Of a stretch of DNA of 64,000 bases, positions 1-8,655 are shown piece after piece (the stretch's first letter is position 1; each line of letters opens with the position of its first letter). The stretch comes from Bin22 sp965207275 (lineage in GTDB: Bacteria > Chloroflexota > Dehalococcoidia > Lucifugimonadales > UBA3495). Location: NCBI GenBank assembly GCA_965207275.1, contig CBDBMH010000001.1, positions 1,054,001 through 1,118,000 on the forward strand, in the 5' to 3' direction. Position numbers and translations under genes: made by a program. Below the pieces are notes generated by a model. It made no database searches. It worked only from the letters and a program-made list of their open reading frames with translations, and had not been told where the DNA came from.

Positions 1-260
1 GCGGCCAGGCCCACCGACTCGCGGCACACGGCGGCGTTGGTGAAGTCCACCACTACGTCGGGGCCAGTCTGGGCCAGGATTTTTTCCAGGCTGGTGGACA
101 GGGGGACTTCGCCGCCGATGGGTAGGGACAAGGTGTTGCCCCGATCTCGTCCGCAGGTGGCCCCGACCAGGGCAAGGTCGTCCTCGCGGCACACCGCGTT
201 GACGGTTTCCGTACCCATCCGACCGGTTGCACCGTGGATTACCACCTTTATCGGCGCCAT
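1..260 (-). CDS. dapB: 4-hydroxy-tetrahydrodipicolinate reductase, N-terminal part (cut by window edge)
   Basis: Encodes the NAD(P)H-binding start of DapB, which reduces hydroxy-tetrahydrodipicolinate in lysine and diaminopimelate synthesis in the cytoplasm. The reverse strand reads from an ATG at 260: the beginning is MAPIKVVIHGATGRMG, with the family's GATGRMG nucleotide-binding loop at residues 10-16, and later DVVVDFT, the conserved strand near the NAD site. About 86 residues are present; the catalytic HH and substrate-binding parts lie outside the window. The reverse-strand sequence before the start has an AAGAGAGG tract that can serve as ribosome site. No partner gene is visible, because the next gene (537) runs the other way. 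Confidence 0.9.
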   Translation of the reverse strand, partial: MAPIKVVIHGATGRMGTETVNAVCREDDLALVGATCGRDRGNTLSLPIGGEVPLSTSLEKILAQTGPDVVVDFTNAAVCRESVGLA

Positions 261-536
261 AGCAACCTCTCTTGCCGCAGGTTGGACAAAGTTGGGGTAT
301 ATATTACCATTTACGAAGTAGCAAACACAGACACAAGGAAAGCCCTACAGGGAAAATCGCGCCACTATTCGGGATCAAGGGGCACAGTTGCCTCTTAAGC
401 GTAAGACCCGCAGTCTCCAGGATCGAGGGTCCCGCTTTCCCAGGGACCACAGTCTTACACCTAACAACAATGCCATTGTCCTGGAAGGCCATTCAATAAG
501 ATTGCCCTGGACTTTGCGACAGCTTACAATGGTCCC

Positions 537-935
537 ATGGCACAGGAAGCGATACCTTTCGACACGCACCGATTTGTTCAGAACCTGGTAGCCAACGGCT
601 TTACCGAGAAGCAGGCTGAAGTGCTGGCCTACGAGCAGATAAACCTGCTCAACAGTAATTTGGCTACCAAGGCAGATATGGCGGCAGTGAATTACGAGAT
701 AGAAACCCTGCGGCATTCCACGGAATCAAAGGTGGAAGAATTACGGCTCTCTACCGAATCGAAGATTGAAGAATTGCGGCTTTCCACCGAATCGAAGATT
801 GAAGAATTGCGGCTTTCCACACAGGCAAGCATCGAGAAAGCAAAGTCTGAAACTTTAAAGTGGATGTTTGGCGCCCTGGTCGCTCACGGTACTCTGATAG
901 TTGGGTTGATAGTCGCTTTGGAAAATCTTCTCTAG
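537..935 (+). CDS. DUF1640-like coiled-coil protein with C-terminal membrane anchor
   Basis: A 132-residue protein. The N-terminus (FDTHRFVQNLVANGFTEKQA, residues 8-27) matches the pattern of the DUF1640/CCDC90-type family, followed by LATKADMA at about 42-49, also typical. Residues 61-93 are three copies of an 11-residue unit of the type STESKIEELRL, encoded by 33-bp tandem repeats; the heptad-like spacing predicts a continuous coiled coil. Residues about 108-130 form one hydrophobic helix, so the protein is probably tail-anchored in the inner membrane. The role of bacterial members is unknown; I infer a structural or oligomerising membrane protein. It stands alone and converges on the amidohydrolase gene that ends at 967. 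Confidence 0.75.
   Translation: MAQEAIPFDTHRFVQNLVANGFTEKQAEVLAYEQINLLNSNLATKADMAAVNYEIETLRHSTESKVEELRLSTESKIEELRLSTESKIEELRLSTQASIEKAKSETLKWMFGALVAHGTLIVGLIVALENLL
717..815 (+). repeat. three tandem 33-bp coding repeats
   Basis: Units 717-749, 750-782 and 783-815 each encode an 11-residue coiled-coil unit. The second and third differ at one base in the first codons and are otherwise identical, which points to recent duplication within the gene. Confidence 0.9.
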
Positions 936-966
936 CCCCGAATTTCCCTCGTCCCGTGGATTAGTT

Positions 967-2562
967 CTACCCTCCATACACCGTCTCCCCGCCCACAATC
1001 GTCTGCAAGACCGGAATGTCCTTGATGGTCAGCGGGTCTACTGCGGTGGGGTCTTCATCCAGGACCACCAGGTCGGCCAGTTTGCCGGGTTCGATGGAGC
1101 CCTTGATGTTCTCCTCGAAGCCGGCGTAGGCGCCGTGCAGGGTGTAGATTCTTAGCGCCTCTTCCACCGTAATCTTCTGGTTTTCGCCCCATACCCGGCC
1201 CTCGCTGTCGGTGCGGGTAACGCAGCTCTGGATGCCCATCAGCGGTTCAAAAGGCCCGGGCGGGTAGTCGGTGGCGCCGGTGGAGATGATGCCGTAGTCC
1301 AGGAATGACCGCTGGGCGAACATCCACCGCAGCCGCTCCTCCCCGTAGAAGGGCATCTTCTCGCCGTGGTAATAGACGTAGGTGCAGAAGGGGGTGGCCA
1401 CGGCCCCCAGGGCCTTCATGCGGGACAGCAAATCCGGGTTCACCAGAGTGCAGTGCTCGATGCGGTGGCGGGGGTCGGGCCGGGGGTCTGCCGCCTGGGC
1501 CCGCTCGTAGGCGGACACCACCATGTCGATGGTGCTGTCGCCGTTGGCGTGGATGCACACCTGGAAACCGGCCTGGTGCATCTCCATAACGCGCTCGTTT
1601 ATCTCGTCCGCCTCCATGGCCAGGATGCCGTAGTCGCAGCAGCTTCCCTCGTAGGGGGCTGACAGGTAGGCGGTACGGCTGGCAATGGCTCCGTCGGCCA
1701 CCATCTTGATGCCGCCAATGCGCAGGCGGTCGTCGCCCAGGCCGGCCACCACGCCGGCGTCGCGCAGTGCCGGGAAATAGGGGTAGTAGAGCAGACAATA
1801 GACCCGCAGGGAAAGGTCGCCTTCCTTATAGCCCTCCTGGTAGGTGGCGAACTCCTCGGCGGTTACCCGTGCGTCGTGGACGCTGGTAATTCCGGCCTCG
1901 TTCAGCATTCCGCAGATAGTTAGCAGGCCTTCCCGCCGGATTTCCGGGGTCTCCACGGGAATCAGGCCGGACCGCACCGGTTCAATGGCCCGCTCGTACA
2001 CCACTCCGTTCAGTTCGCCCGTATCCGGGTCGCGGCCCAGGCGGCCGCCGGAAGGGTCGGGAGTGTCCCTGGTGAAACCGGCCAGTTCCATACCCAGGCT
2101 GTTCATGTAGTAGACGTGGCCAGCCCGGTGGGACACCAGGATGGGGTGCTCTGTACTCACGGCGTCCAGGTCGGCGCGGTACAGGAAGCGGTTTTCGGCG
2201 GTCTTGGTGTCGTCGAACTTGAAGCCCTGCACCCACTGGCCCGCGGGAGTGATGTCCAGCCGCTTCCGCAGTTCGTCCTGGATGGCCGCGATGGTGGGCT
2301 GGGCGCAGTCGGCGGCCATAACGTGGCGTATGCCACTGCTCAGGACGTGGATGTGAGCGTCGATGAAACCAGGCAGGACCGTCTTGCCGTCCAGGTCCAG
2401 AACTTCCGTGTCCGGACCCACCCAGTCGGCCACGTCGTCGGGGCTGCCCACGGCGGCAAAGCGACCGTGCAGCATGGCCAGCGCCCGGGCCCGGGGCCGT
2501 TGGCCGTCAATGGTGATGATGTTGGCGTTTCGGATAACGGTGTCGGCGTAGATGGAAGGCAT
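967..2562 (-). CDS. Amidohydrolase family protein (YtcJ/AepA-like)
   Basis: A 531-residue metal-dependent hydrolase of the amidohydrolase superfamily, YtcJ-like branch. The metal-binding IDAHIHVL motif lies near residue 70; later come HANGDSTID, HRIEHCTL and GATDYPPGP, the histidines and the aspartate that complete the metal site in this family. The C-terminus returns to the small beta domain (GSIEPGKLADLVVLD). The reading frame extends to 2595, but ATG 2562 is preceded by AAGGAGATTGCC, a good ribosome site, so the shorter start is chosen. The substrate cannot be told: YtcJ-like members act on amides, cyclic imides or carbamates. No operon partner. Confidence 0.88.
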   Translation of the reverse strand: MPSIYADTVIRNANIITIDGQRPRARALAMLHGRFAAVGSPDDVADWVGPDTEVLDLDGKTVLPGFIDAHIHVLSSGIRHVMAADCAQPTIAAIQDELRKRLDITPAGQWVQGFKFDDTKTAENRFLYRADLDAVSTEHPILVSHRAGHVYYMNSLGMELAGFTRDTPDPSGGRLGRDPDTGELNGVVYERAIEPVRSGLIPVETPEIRREGLLTICGMLNEAGITSVHDARVTAEEFATYQEGYKEGDLSLRVYCLLYYPYFPALRDAGVVAGLGDDRLRIGGIKMVADGAIASRTAYLSAPYEGSCCDYGILAMEADEINERVMEMHQAGFQVCIHANGDSTIDMVVSAYERAQAADPRPDPRHRIEHCTLVNPDLLSRMKALGAVATPFCTYVYYHGEKMPFYGEERLRWMFAQRSFLDYGIISTGATDYPPGPFEPLMGIQSCVTRTDSEGRVWGENQKITVEEALRIYTLHGAYAGFEENIKGSIEPGKLADLVVLDEDPTAVDPLTIKDIPVLQTIVGGETVYGG

Positions 2563-2662
2563 GGCAATCTCCTTCAGGGAAGGCTGTCGGGCCAATTAAA
2601 TGGCGAAAGGGTACACCGCCAGGGTAGGACCGGCAAATCAGCCTGATGGTGAACCAGTCGGT

Positions 2663-3670
2663 TCAGAATACCAGGAACGAAGTCGCAAGGAAGCCGATGA
2701 ACATCGCGCCAAAGATGCTCGCGGCGGCCAGCCTGGGTTTGGACCAGGGCAAGTTGCCGGTCACAAATTTGACGCTGTCATCGGCAGAGATCCGGTTCAC
2801 CCAGAAATCGGTTTCTCGGTATCGGTATATTCTTGATGCAACGGCGTAGCAGGATACGCTCAGCCTTTGCATCACCACCGTCCCGCCTTCGGGCGTTTGA
2901 TATTCCTGAAACGACAGGCGACCGGGAAAAGAACCAAAATGCCTGGGAGCCAGGCCGTTCTTGAATCGGTCCGCAGCCATGCCGCCAAGCTGGTAGTGGC
3001 GTTCTGCCGAGCGGGTGTAATGGCGGGTGGCAAGCAGGACGCGCAGTTTTTCGCCCGCACCGGCGCAGGCGCGGCAGACCACCCAGCCGGCTCCACCGCA
3101 GCGCTGGCACCGGACCCGGCCGGTGCTGCCGGAGTAGATACCCGCGCAGGCGGCGCAGTCCTCGGATCGAGTGCCCCGGCCGCCGCAGGACCAGCATTGC
3201 TCCTTTTGGTCTTGCCCCGCTCGTCCGCTCCCGCCGCAGGTGAAGCAGAAATCATTGCGAGTTCTCCGGCCCCGGCAGCTTGGGCACGGCACATCGGGGC
3301 TGCAATCGATTCTTCCCTTGCCCCTGCAGCGGTTGCACTTCAGTCTTTCTTCATTTTCGATGAAGGTGATGCGTCGATTTCGGAACTCAGAAGGGTGAGA
3401 TGGGGAGTCCCAACCATATTCCCGCGCTTCGCCGACCCTCAGCGTCGCAATTCGCCTGCTTTCACTGACCGACAGGTACTCCGTAAGAAGTTTTTTGCAC
3501 TCCAGGTTCTCTTCCTGGCAAAGGATTGCCTGCGATGCGAAGTCGGATGGCAGAAGCAGGCGCTGCCACCATCCCACGCCCCTCCATACGTCGAAGACCC
3601 GCGCGGCCGGTGGCAATGGCCTTCGGCCAATCCACGAGCCAACCCGTTTTTTCAAGACGATCTGACGCAA
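2663..3670 (-). CDS. Cysteine-rich DnaJ-type zinc-finger protein with C-terminal membrane segment, no J domain
   Basis: A 335-residue protein of unknown function. Residues about 112-206 carry repeated CxxCxGxG-like knuckles (CNRCRGKG, CPSCRGR, CFTCGGSG, CWSCGGRG, CAACAG, CQRCGGAG, CRACAGAG), as in the zinc-binding centre of DnaJ, but there is no J domain (no HPD motif). Residues about 312-333 (ASIFGAMFIGFLATSFLV) form one membrane helix at the very end, suggesting a tail-anchored protein with the zinc domain in the cytoplasm. The longest start is a TTG at 3670 behind GAGG; an internal start is possible. It may hold unfolded proteins or bind a partner; this is inference from the fold only. Confidence 0.75.
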   Translation of the reverse strand: MRQIVLKKRVGSWIGRRPLPPAARVFDVWRGVGWWQRLLLPSDFASQAILCQEENLECKKLLTEYLSVSESRRIATLRVGEAREYGWDSPSHPSEFRNRRITFIENEERLKCNRCRGKGRIDCSPDVPCPSCRGRRTRNDFCFTCGGSGRAGQDQKEQCWSCGGRGTRSEDCAACAGIYSGSTGRVRCQRCGGAGWVVCRACAGAGEKLRVLLATRHYTRSAERHYQLGGMAADRFKNGLAPRHFGSFPGRLSFQEYQTPEGGTVVMQRLSVSCYAVASRIYRYRETDFWVNRISADDSVKFVTGNLPWSKPRLAAASIFGAMFIGFLATSFLVF

Positions 3671-3849
3671 TGATGACCTCGTTCGATGCTATGCGCAGGG
3701 AGAGGGTACACCGGGGTAGTGGAGAGGGCAAGGGAAGGGCCGGATGGAACCGGAACCAAACCCGCCAAATTGACGACGGTCATGCATTTGCCTAAACTCC
3801 AGATCGCAAGAAGTTGACAGGCAGGTCAGGCGAACAGAGAGGTGCAGGC

Positions 3850-4446
3850 ATGGCGCAGCTAACCCTGGACAAGAGCAGGACGGTGGTGCTGGCCGCCGAT
3901 TTCCATACCGAGGGCATGGGCGATAACCCCATGGTGCGGGAGCGGCAGACCTTTGAACGGGCGCAGAAGGTGCTGGAGGCAGCCCGCAGAAACGGGGTAT
4001 TTGTGGCGTACATCGTGGTCAACTTTCGTCCGGGCTACCCGGAGATTTCCGACCGCAACCAGACTTTCAGCCAGCGCAAGGCCTCGGGCCAGGCGCCCCC
4101 GGCGGATCCGGTGTCGCTGATACATCCCTCGGTGCTGCCCAGGGAAGGGGAGCCGGTGATAGTCAAGCACCGGGTCAACGCCTTCCACGGCACGGACCTG
4201 ACCATGATCCTGGGCGCCCACAACATCGACACCCTGGTACTGATGGGCCACGCCACCAGTGGAGTGATTCTGTCCACGGTGCGGTACGGGGCCGACGCCG
4301 ATTATCGGCTGGTGGTAGTGGAGGACGGTTGCGCCGACCGGGACGCGGAGGTCCACGATTTCCTGATGGAGAAGATTTTTCCCCGACAGGCGACCATCGC
4401 CAGCGCCGCGGAAGTTGTGGTGGCGCTGGGTGGAACTTGCCCGTAG
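3850..4446 (+). CDS. Isochorismatase-family hydrolase lacking the usual nucleophilic cysteine
   Basis: About 198 residues of the isochorismatase/nicotinamidase fold. The first catalytic aspartate is in VVLAADFH (near residue 17) and the lysine in VKHRVNAFHGTDL (near 105). Where nicotinamidase-type members have the nucleophile (pattern ATNVCVEST), this protein reads ATSGVILSTVR, so valine stands in place of cysteine. The rest of the block (STVRYGADADYR, DGCADRDAEVHDFL) is well kept. PhzD-type isochorismatases also work without the cysteine, so the protein may be a hydrolase of vinyl ethers rather than amides. The start at 3850 follows AGAGGTGCAGGC; a longer frame opens at 3814. Confidence 0.85.
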   Translation: MAQLTLDKSRTVVLAADFHTEGMGDNPMVRERQTFERAQKVLEAARRNGVFVAYIVVNFRPGYPEISDRNQTFSQRKASGQAPPADPVSLIHPSVLPREGEPVIVKHRVNAFHGTDLTMILGAHNIDTLVLMGHATSGVILSTVRYGADADYRLVVVEDGCADRDAEVHDFLMEKIFPRQATIASAAEVVVALGGTCP

Positions 4447-4453
4447 AACCGCC

Positions 4454-5251
4454 CTACCCCGCTTCCCCAAACGCTCTTGCGGTGGCCCTGACCCGCTCCA
4501 ATTCTATGGGGTTGCTAATCACCCCATCCTTTTTCAGGCTGGTGCCTACTATGGCTCCGTCGGCGTTGGGTAGATAACGGGAGGCGTTGCCGGCGTCTAC
4601 GCCGCTGCCCACCAGCAGGGGACGGTCGGGCACGGCGCGGCGGACGGTTGCTACGTCGTCGGCGACGGCGGGCTGGCCGGTTACCGGCCCGGTTACTATC
4701 AGGGCGTCGGCCAATCCCCGGTAGGCCGTCTCCCTCGAAATCAGGGCCAGGTCCGGCTCGCCCAGGGGCACCGCGTGCTTCACCAGTACATCGGCAAAGA
4801 TGGCTACATGTTCGGCGTTCATCAACCGGCGACGGCGCAAGGTTTCTGATGCCTCGCCGGTAACCAGCCCCTCGTCGGCGGCCATGGTGCCGTAGTGGAT
4901 ATTGACGCGGATGAACTGGGCTTCGGCGGCCACCGCCACGGCCAGTGCGGAAAGGGCGTCGCTGCGCAGCATGTTGACCCCCACCGGCAGAGGAGTGGCG
5001 CTGCGCACCAGGTGCACGGCCCGGGTCATAGCCGCAACCGTCTCCGGCTCCACCCGCCCGATTCGGAAGGGGGCGTCGCCGAAGTTCTCCACGATGATGC
5101 CGTCGGCCCCGCCTTCGGTCAAAATTGTCGCTTCGCATTCGGCCTGTTGCAGCACGGCAGACAGGTCGCCGCCCCAGCGGGGAGACCCGGGCAGGGGCGG
5201 CAGGTGAATGACGCCGATAAATGCTTTACTTTCGCCAAACAGCGATTGCAT
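4454..5251 (-). CDS. BtpA/SgcQ family TIM-barrel protein
   Basis: A 265-residue member of the BtpA/SgcQ family. The opening FIGVIHLPPLPGSPRW and the blocks ADGIIVENFGDAPF and GVNMLRSDALSALAVA are hallmarks. BtpA is needed for photosystem I stability in cyanobacteria, while SgcQ is a putative sugar-related enzyme; in non-photosynthetic bacteria the role is unknown. The late segment LLVGSGVDAGNASRYLPNADGAIVGTSLK is a typical phosphate-binding turn of a TIM barrel, which suggests an aldolase- or epimerase-like enzyme acting on a phosphorylated compound. The start follows GAGGCAAGGAC. The 3' end faces the isochorismatase gene with only 7 bp between them. Confidence 0.88.
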   Translation of the reverse strand: MQSLFGESKAFIGVIHLPPLPGSPRWGGDLSAVLQQAECEATILTEGGADGIIVENFGDAPFRIGRVEPETVAAMTRAVHLVRSATPLPVGVNMLRSDALSALAVAVAAEAQFIRVNIHYGTMAADEGLVTGEASETLRRRRLMNAEHVAIFADVLVKHAVPLGEPDLALISRETAYRGLADALIVTGPVTGQPAVADDVATVRRAVPDRPLLVGSGVDAGNASRYLPNADGAIVGTSLKKDGVISNPIELERVRATARAFGEAG

Positions 5252-5269
5252 GTCCTTGCCTCGTTGCAG

Positions 5270-6451
5270 CTATGCCTCGCGGGGTCGGCGCCTGCTCCTT
5301 ATTCTCCGGTATTCCTTTCTGCTCTGGTACCTCTTGCCGTGTCTCAGGGTTTCCTCCGGCTCCCGGGCGAAGCCGAATTGAGGGAAAGGAAGCACTTCGG
5401 GTTCGGCCACTTCACCGGGACGGGAACCTTTGATGGCCATGTGGCACTGGATGTATCCCCAGTTCACCAATCGTTTCTGCTCTTCCTCGGTAAAGGCGGC
5501 CAGCCGGGTCCGCATGGCGCACATGTACTTGACCCACCCGGCGCTAACCGGGAAAGGCGTCCGGTCAGGCTGTTCCGCCGGGTCCGTCCTGAGGGCCCAG
5601 AAAGAGCCCTCCTTGTCTCCTCGGGCAATATCCGCCATCAATTTGTCCACCCTCAGCTGGCGAATTTGCTCCAGGGCAGTGTGCAGGGGGTTGGTGATTC
5701 TGGAGGTCCAAACCTCCCATTGAGGAATTTCATCCCGCCTGAAGGACTTGGTCCCGTCGGATACCAGGAGGTGTCTCATGTGTTGAATGGAATGGAGTCC
5801 CAAGCCGTCGCAGAAACCGGCGTCGGCCAGAGTTGCCGTCTTGGGACCTGTCCCCATTGAGTGGTTTGTTTGAAGTCCGCTGCTAAAGGGTTTGGGCTGC
5901 AACTGGAGGCGTACCGGGGAAAGGGCTGGCGGCAGCGCTGAGGACGCGGCCAGGACCTTCGCCAGGGGAACTTCTTTGGCGTCGATGATGCCGATTTCTC
6001 CGGCATCGACCCCTGACCTGGAAAAGCTCCAGTTACTCTCGGTTTCCAGGTGACAGGCGTTGAAAATGAAGTGCGGGTAGCTGGGTAACTGACCCAGGGT
6101 CACCGTGCCCACCAGGAGGTCTTCGTAGTGTCTTTCCAGGGCATCCGGACCAACCACTAGCCCGGCAAAGGCGCTGCCCACATCCAGATTGCGACTGCAA
6201 AGCTGAAGAATTGGCTCGGCTATCTCGTCCTTGAAGTTGCCGGCCTGGGAATCAAGGAAGTCCAGCTTCCTCCAGCGGGTTGCCAGAACCGCGGCCACCA
6301 GCGCCCCCGCGGAAACTGCGGAAATGGCGCCGACCTCGGCCAGTTTGCCTGTTTCGTTCAGCCGCCACAGCGCGCCCAGGTGGAAGAGGCTGGCGCGAAA
6401 ACCGCCTCCTGACAAGGCCAGCCCGATCTGCTCTTCTTGCGCCATCGTCAT
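5270..6451 (-). CDS. Patatin-like phospholipase/acylhydrolase
   Basis: A 393-residue patatin-like serine hydrolase. The oxyanion loop GGGFRASLFHLG lies near residues 15-26, the nucleophile elbow is AVSAG (serine near 47), and the catalytic aspartate is in LADAGFCDGLG in the middle of the protein, so the Ser-Asp dyad is complete. The first glycine of the usual GxSxG elbow is alanine, seen in other bacterial members. No signal peptide or membrane span is visible, so it is probably cytosolic and acts on membrane lipids. The gene lies 18 bp upstream of btpA on the same strand and may be co-transcribed with it. Confidence 0.85.
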   Translation of the reverse strand: MTMAQEEQIGLALSGGGFRASLFHLGALWRLNETGKLAEVGAISAVSAGALVAAVLATRWRKLDFLDSQAGNFKDEIAEPILQLCSRNLDVGSAFAGLVVGPDALERHYEDLLVGTVTLGQLPSYPHFIFNACHLETESNWSFSRSGVDAGEIGIIDAKEVPLAKVLAASSALPPALSPVRLQLQPKPFSSGLQTNHSMGTGPKTATLADAGFCDGLGLHSIQHMRHLLVSDGTKSFRRDEIPQWEVWTSRITNPLHTALEQIRQLRVDKLMADIARGDKEGSFWALRTDPAEQPDRTPFPVSAGWVKYMCAMRTRLAAFTEEEQKRLVNWGYIQCHMAIKGSRPGEVAEPEVLPFPQFGFAREPEETLRHGKRYQSRKEYRRIRSRRRPREA

Positions 6452-6548
6452 GTCGATTGTCCCGGCAAATGCTCTTCCGGCTTGCGTGGATTCAATAGTC
6501 AGTCAATGAGATTGCGCAGATTGCCCTTTTGTACGGGTTTGCCTCCCT

Positions 6549-7532
6549 TCACCTGGAAGGGAACCTTGCAGCCAGTATATCAATTATCAGCGCGGCGCCC
6601 AATTGGCTGGTGAGTTCCGACGAATCGTAGGGTGGCGCCACCTCCACCAGGTCGAAGGCTACCAGGTTGTGGCCGGCAACCAGGGCGGCCAGGCAGTCGC
6701 GCATTTCGTGGTAGAAGAGGCCTCCGATCTCAGGGGTGCCGGTGCCCGGGGCCTGGCTGGGGTCCATCACGTCGATGTCCAGGGTAATGTACAGGTTCTC
6801 GCCTCGGGGTATCTGATCCGCGATGGCCCTGGGCCCCAGCGAGCGGAACTGGCTGGTGGTGATAATCAGGCTGCCGTCCCGCTGAGAATCCTCGTAAGGC
6901 TGGCGGCGGGCGGTACGGATACCAATGGAAGTGATGTGGCTGACAAAAGGCAATTCGCGACAGCGGCGGATGGGGCTGCCGTGGGTGTAAAGTTCGCCCT
7001 GGTAATCGTGGCTGTAGTCCAGGTGGGCGTCGAAGTGGACGATGTTCAGGGGCGCAAACCTGCTCAACCCCCGCACTACCGGGAAAGTGATGGCATGGTC
7101 GCCGCCCACTACCACGGGGAAGGAACCCCGCTCCACCACTTTCTCCACCGCCTCGGTCAGCTTGTCAAAGTTGCGGTGGACGTTGCTGGGGATAGTGGTA
7201 ATGTTGCCGCAGTCGGCCATGGTGACCCCCCGCAGCAGTTCGTCACCGGCCTCGATGTTGTAGAAGCCCTCGGCTTCCTGCTGGCGGCCAAAGGGGTCGG
7301 TGTAGGAATAGGCGCGGGGAGCGTCGCGGATGGCGTCGGGGCCGTAGCGGGCCCCGGGGCGGCCCAGGGTTCCCTGGTCGAAGGGCATGCCGATGAAGGC
7401 TACGTCGGCCCCCAGTTCGTCCAGGCTGGCGCACAGGGGCGCCTTGAAAAAAGTACGGGGCTGGGCCCGCAGGATGGGCCAGTTTTCGGTTGCTCCGGTT
7501 GATTCACCGCTACCCGCCACTGTTTCGGTCAT
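6549..7532 (-). CDS. speB: Agmatinase-like ureohydrolase
   Basis: A 327-residue ureohydrolase of the arginase/agmatinase family. Manganese ligands are seen in VVVGGDHAITFP, VHFDAHLDYSHDY and LDIDVMDPSQAPGTGTPE. The last block is the agmatinase-like form, so agmatine (to putrescine and urea) is the best guess, but guanidinobutyrase or a related guanidino substrate is possible. The start follows AAGGAATGCC. The N-terminal tail of about 20 residues is low in complexity. Nothing else for polyamine synthesis is nearby. Confidence 0.87.
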   Translation of the reverse strand: MTETVAGSGESTGATENWPILRAQPRTFFKAPLCASLDELGADVAFIGMPFDQGTLGRPGARYGPDAIRDAPRAYSYTDPFGRQQEAEGFYNIEAGDELLRGVTMADCGNITTIPSNVHRNFDKLTEAVEKVVERGSFPVVVGGDHAITFPVVRGLSRFAPLNIVHFDAHLDYSHDYQGELYTHGSPIRRCRELPFVSHITSIGIRTARRQPYEDSQRDGSLIITTSQFRSLGPRAIADQIPRGENLYITLDIDVMDPSQAPGTGTPEIGGLFYHEMRDCLAALVAGHNLVAFDLVEVAPPYDSSELTSQLGAALIIDILAARFPSR

Positions 7533-7594
7533 GGCATTCCTTATATTCGACTCGCCGGCAAGTGCTGAAATCCCAGCTTCGATGGTCTGGCGTT

Positions 7595-7927
7595 CTATAG
7601 TTTGGTGAAGACCCCGTCAAACCGGCCGTCAGCGTTGCATTGAACACTTATCTGCCGGTTGATGGCACTCTTATTGACAGGCCCATAGACATGGGGGTAC
7701 TTCTCCTGCCCGCTCTGCTCGTACCTGGTCTCGGGCTCCAGCTTGGTCGGCATTAGCTCCAGGATGACCAGGTCATTCCTACCTGGGAAGTACCTGCTGG
7801 CCACCGATTCGAGCTGGTGAAGGTCCGAGCAGTGAATGAAGCGCTCTTCGTTATATGCAGAGGGTGCATACACCTCGGCGTTAACTTGGAGATCCCATTC
7901 CTCCTGCGTGGCGATATGATAGATCAT
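7595..7927 (-). CDS. DUF952 family protein
   Basis: A protein of about 110 residues starting MIYHIATQEEWD, the standard opening of the DUF952 family, with the family block FIHCSDLHQLESVASRYF and a C-terminal HVYGPVN segment. The fold is related to ADP-ribosyltransferases, but function is unknown. The open frame extends to 8011; the extra 28 residues look non-conserved, so ATG 7927 is preferred. Lies 62 bp from the ureohydrolase, same direction. Confidence 0.8.
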   Translation of the reverse strand: MIYHIATQEEWDLQVNAEVYAPSAYNEERFIHCSDLHQLESVASRYFPGRNDLVILELMPTKLEPETRYEQSGQEKYPHVYGPVNKSAINRQISVQCNADGRFDGVFTKL

Positions 7928-8113
7928 CGGTCTATGGGCGCAACGCAATGAATGGTTGTCGCCCACTTGCCTCCTCTTTGCCTGAGGTATGGGGTCAAAT
8001 TGGCTCGGCAACCATTATATCAAAATGGGTATAGACGGACTGGTATTGGAATTGCAAGCCGGAATATTTCCATATCTGCTATCATAAGATCAACCCCTTG
8101 GAGCCGAGTATCC

Positions 8114-8644
8114 ATGACGACGCCCAATCCTGACCGCGAGACCCGACAGGGACACCGTGACAAGTCGGAGCGCTACTTCCAGTTGAGCCGGTGGCTGCTG
8201 AAACACGCCCAGGAACAACTGGAGCGAGGCGACACTGTGCAGGCGTCGGAAAAGGCCTATGGTGCCGTGTTCCACGCAGCCAAGGGATACGGGGAGTTGC
8301 GCGGTTGGAACCACTTTAACCACTATCGAGTGGGATTAATCTACGACCAACTTAGCGATGAAGAATACAACCTTAATTTATCATCGGATTTCGGCATCAT
8401 TGAATCGCTTCATAACAACTTCCTGGAATACGAACTGCCCACCAATAGAGTGCGTGGTGGCCTCGAAGTTGCTAAGAGATTGGTTGAAAGGCTCGAGAGC
8501 CTGCGAAATACTCAGCCCAACTCTTTGCCGTCATCTGCCCTCGACCGAGAGCAACGGCGCCGTTTAAGCCTGCTGATGCAGCCGCCTGCCCGGGAACAGG
8601 TCCCGGTGGAAGAACTGCCGCCCCTGGAAAAATTGCCGGAGTAG
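8114..8644 (+). CDS. PaREP1/HEPN-like protein
   Basis: A 176-residue largely helical protein. KSERYFQLSRWLLKHAQEQL followed by DTVQASEKAYGAVFHAAKGYGE (residues about 15-60) matches the PaREP1 family, which has a HEPN-like fold. HEPN proteins are often nucleotide- or RNA-related and can be toxin subunits, but the RxxxxH RNase motif is not clear here. The C-terminus is rich in Pro and Glu (PVEELPPLEKLPE). The longest open frame begins at 7952, but homologous sequence starts at the ATG at 8114. It is followed after 11 bp by an Smr-domain gene on the same strand, probably co-transcribed. Confidence 0.75.
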   Translation: MTTPNPDRETRQGHRDKSERYFQLSRWLLKHAQEQLERGDTVQASEKAYGAVFHAAKGYGELRGWNHFNHYRVGLIYDQLSDEEYNLNLSSDFGIIESLHNNFLEYELPTNRVRGGLEVAKRLVERLESLRNTQPNSLPSSALDREQRRRLSLLMQPPAREQVPVEELPPLEKLPE

Positions 8645-8655
8645 TATCGCGCTTC

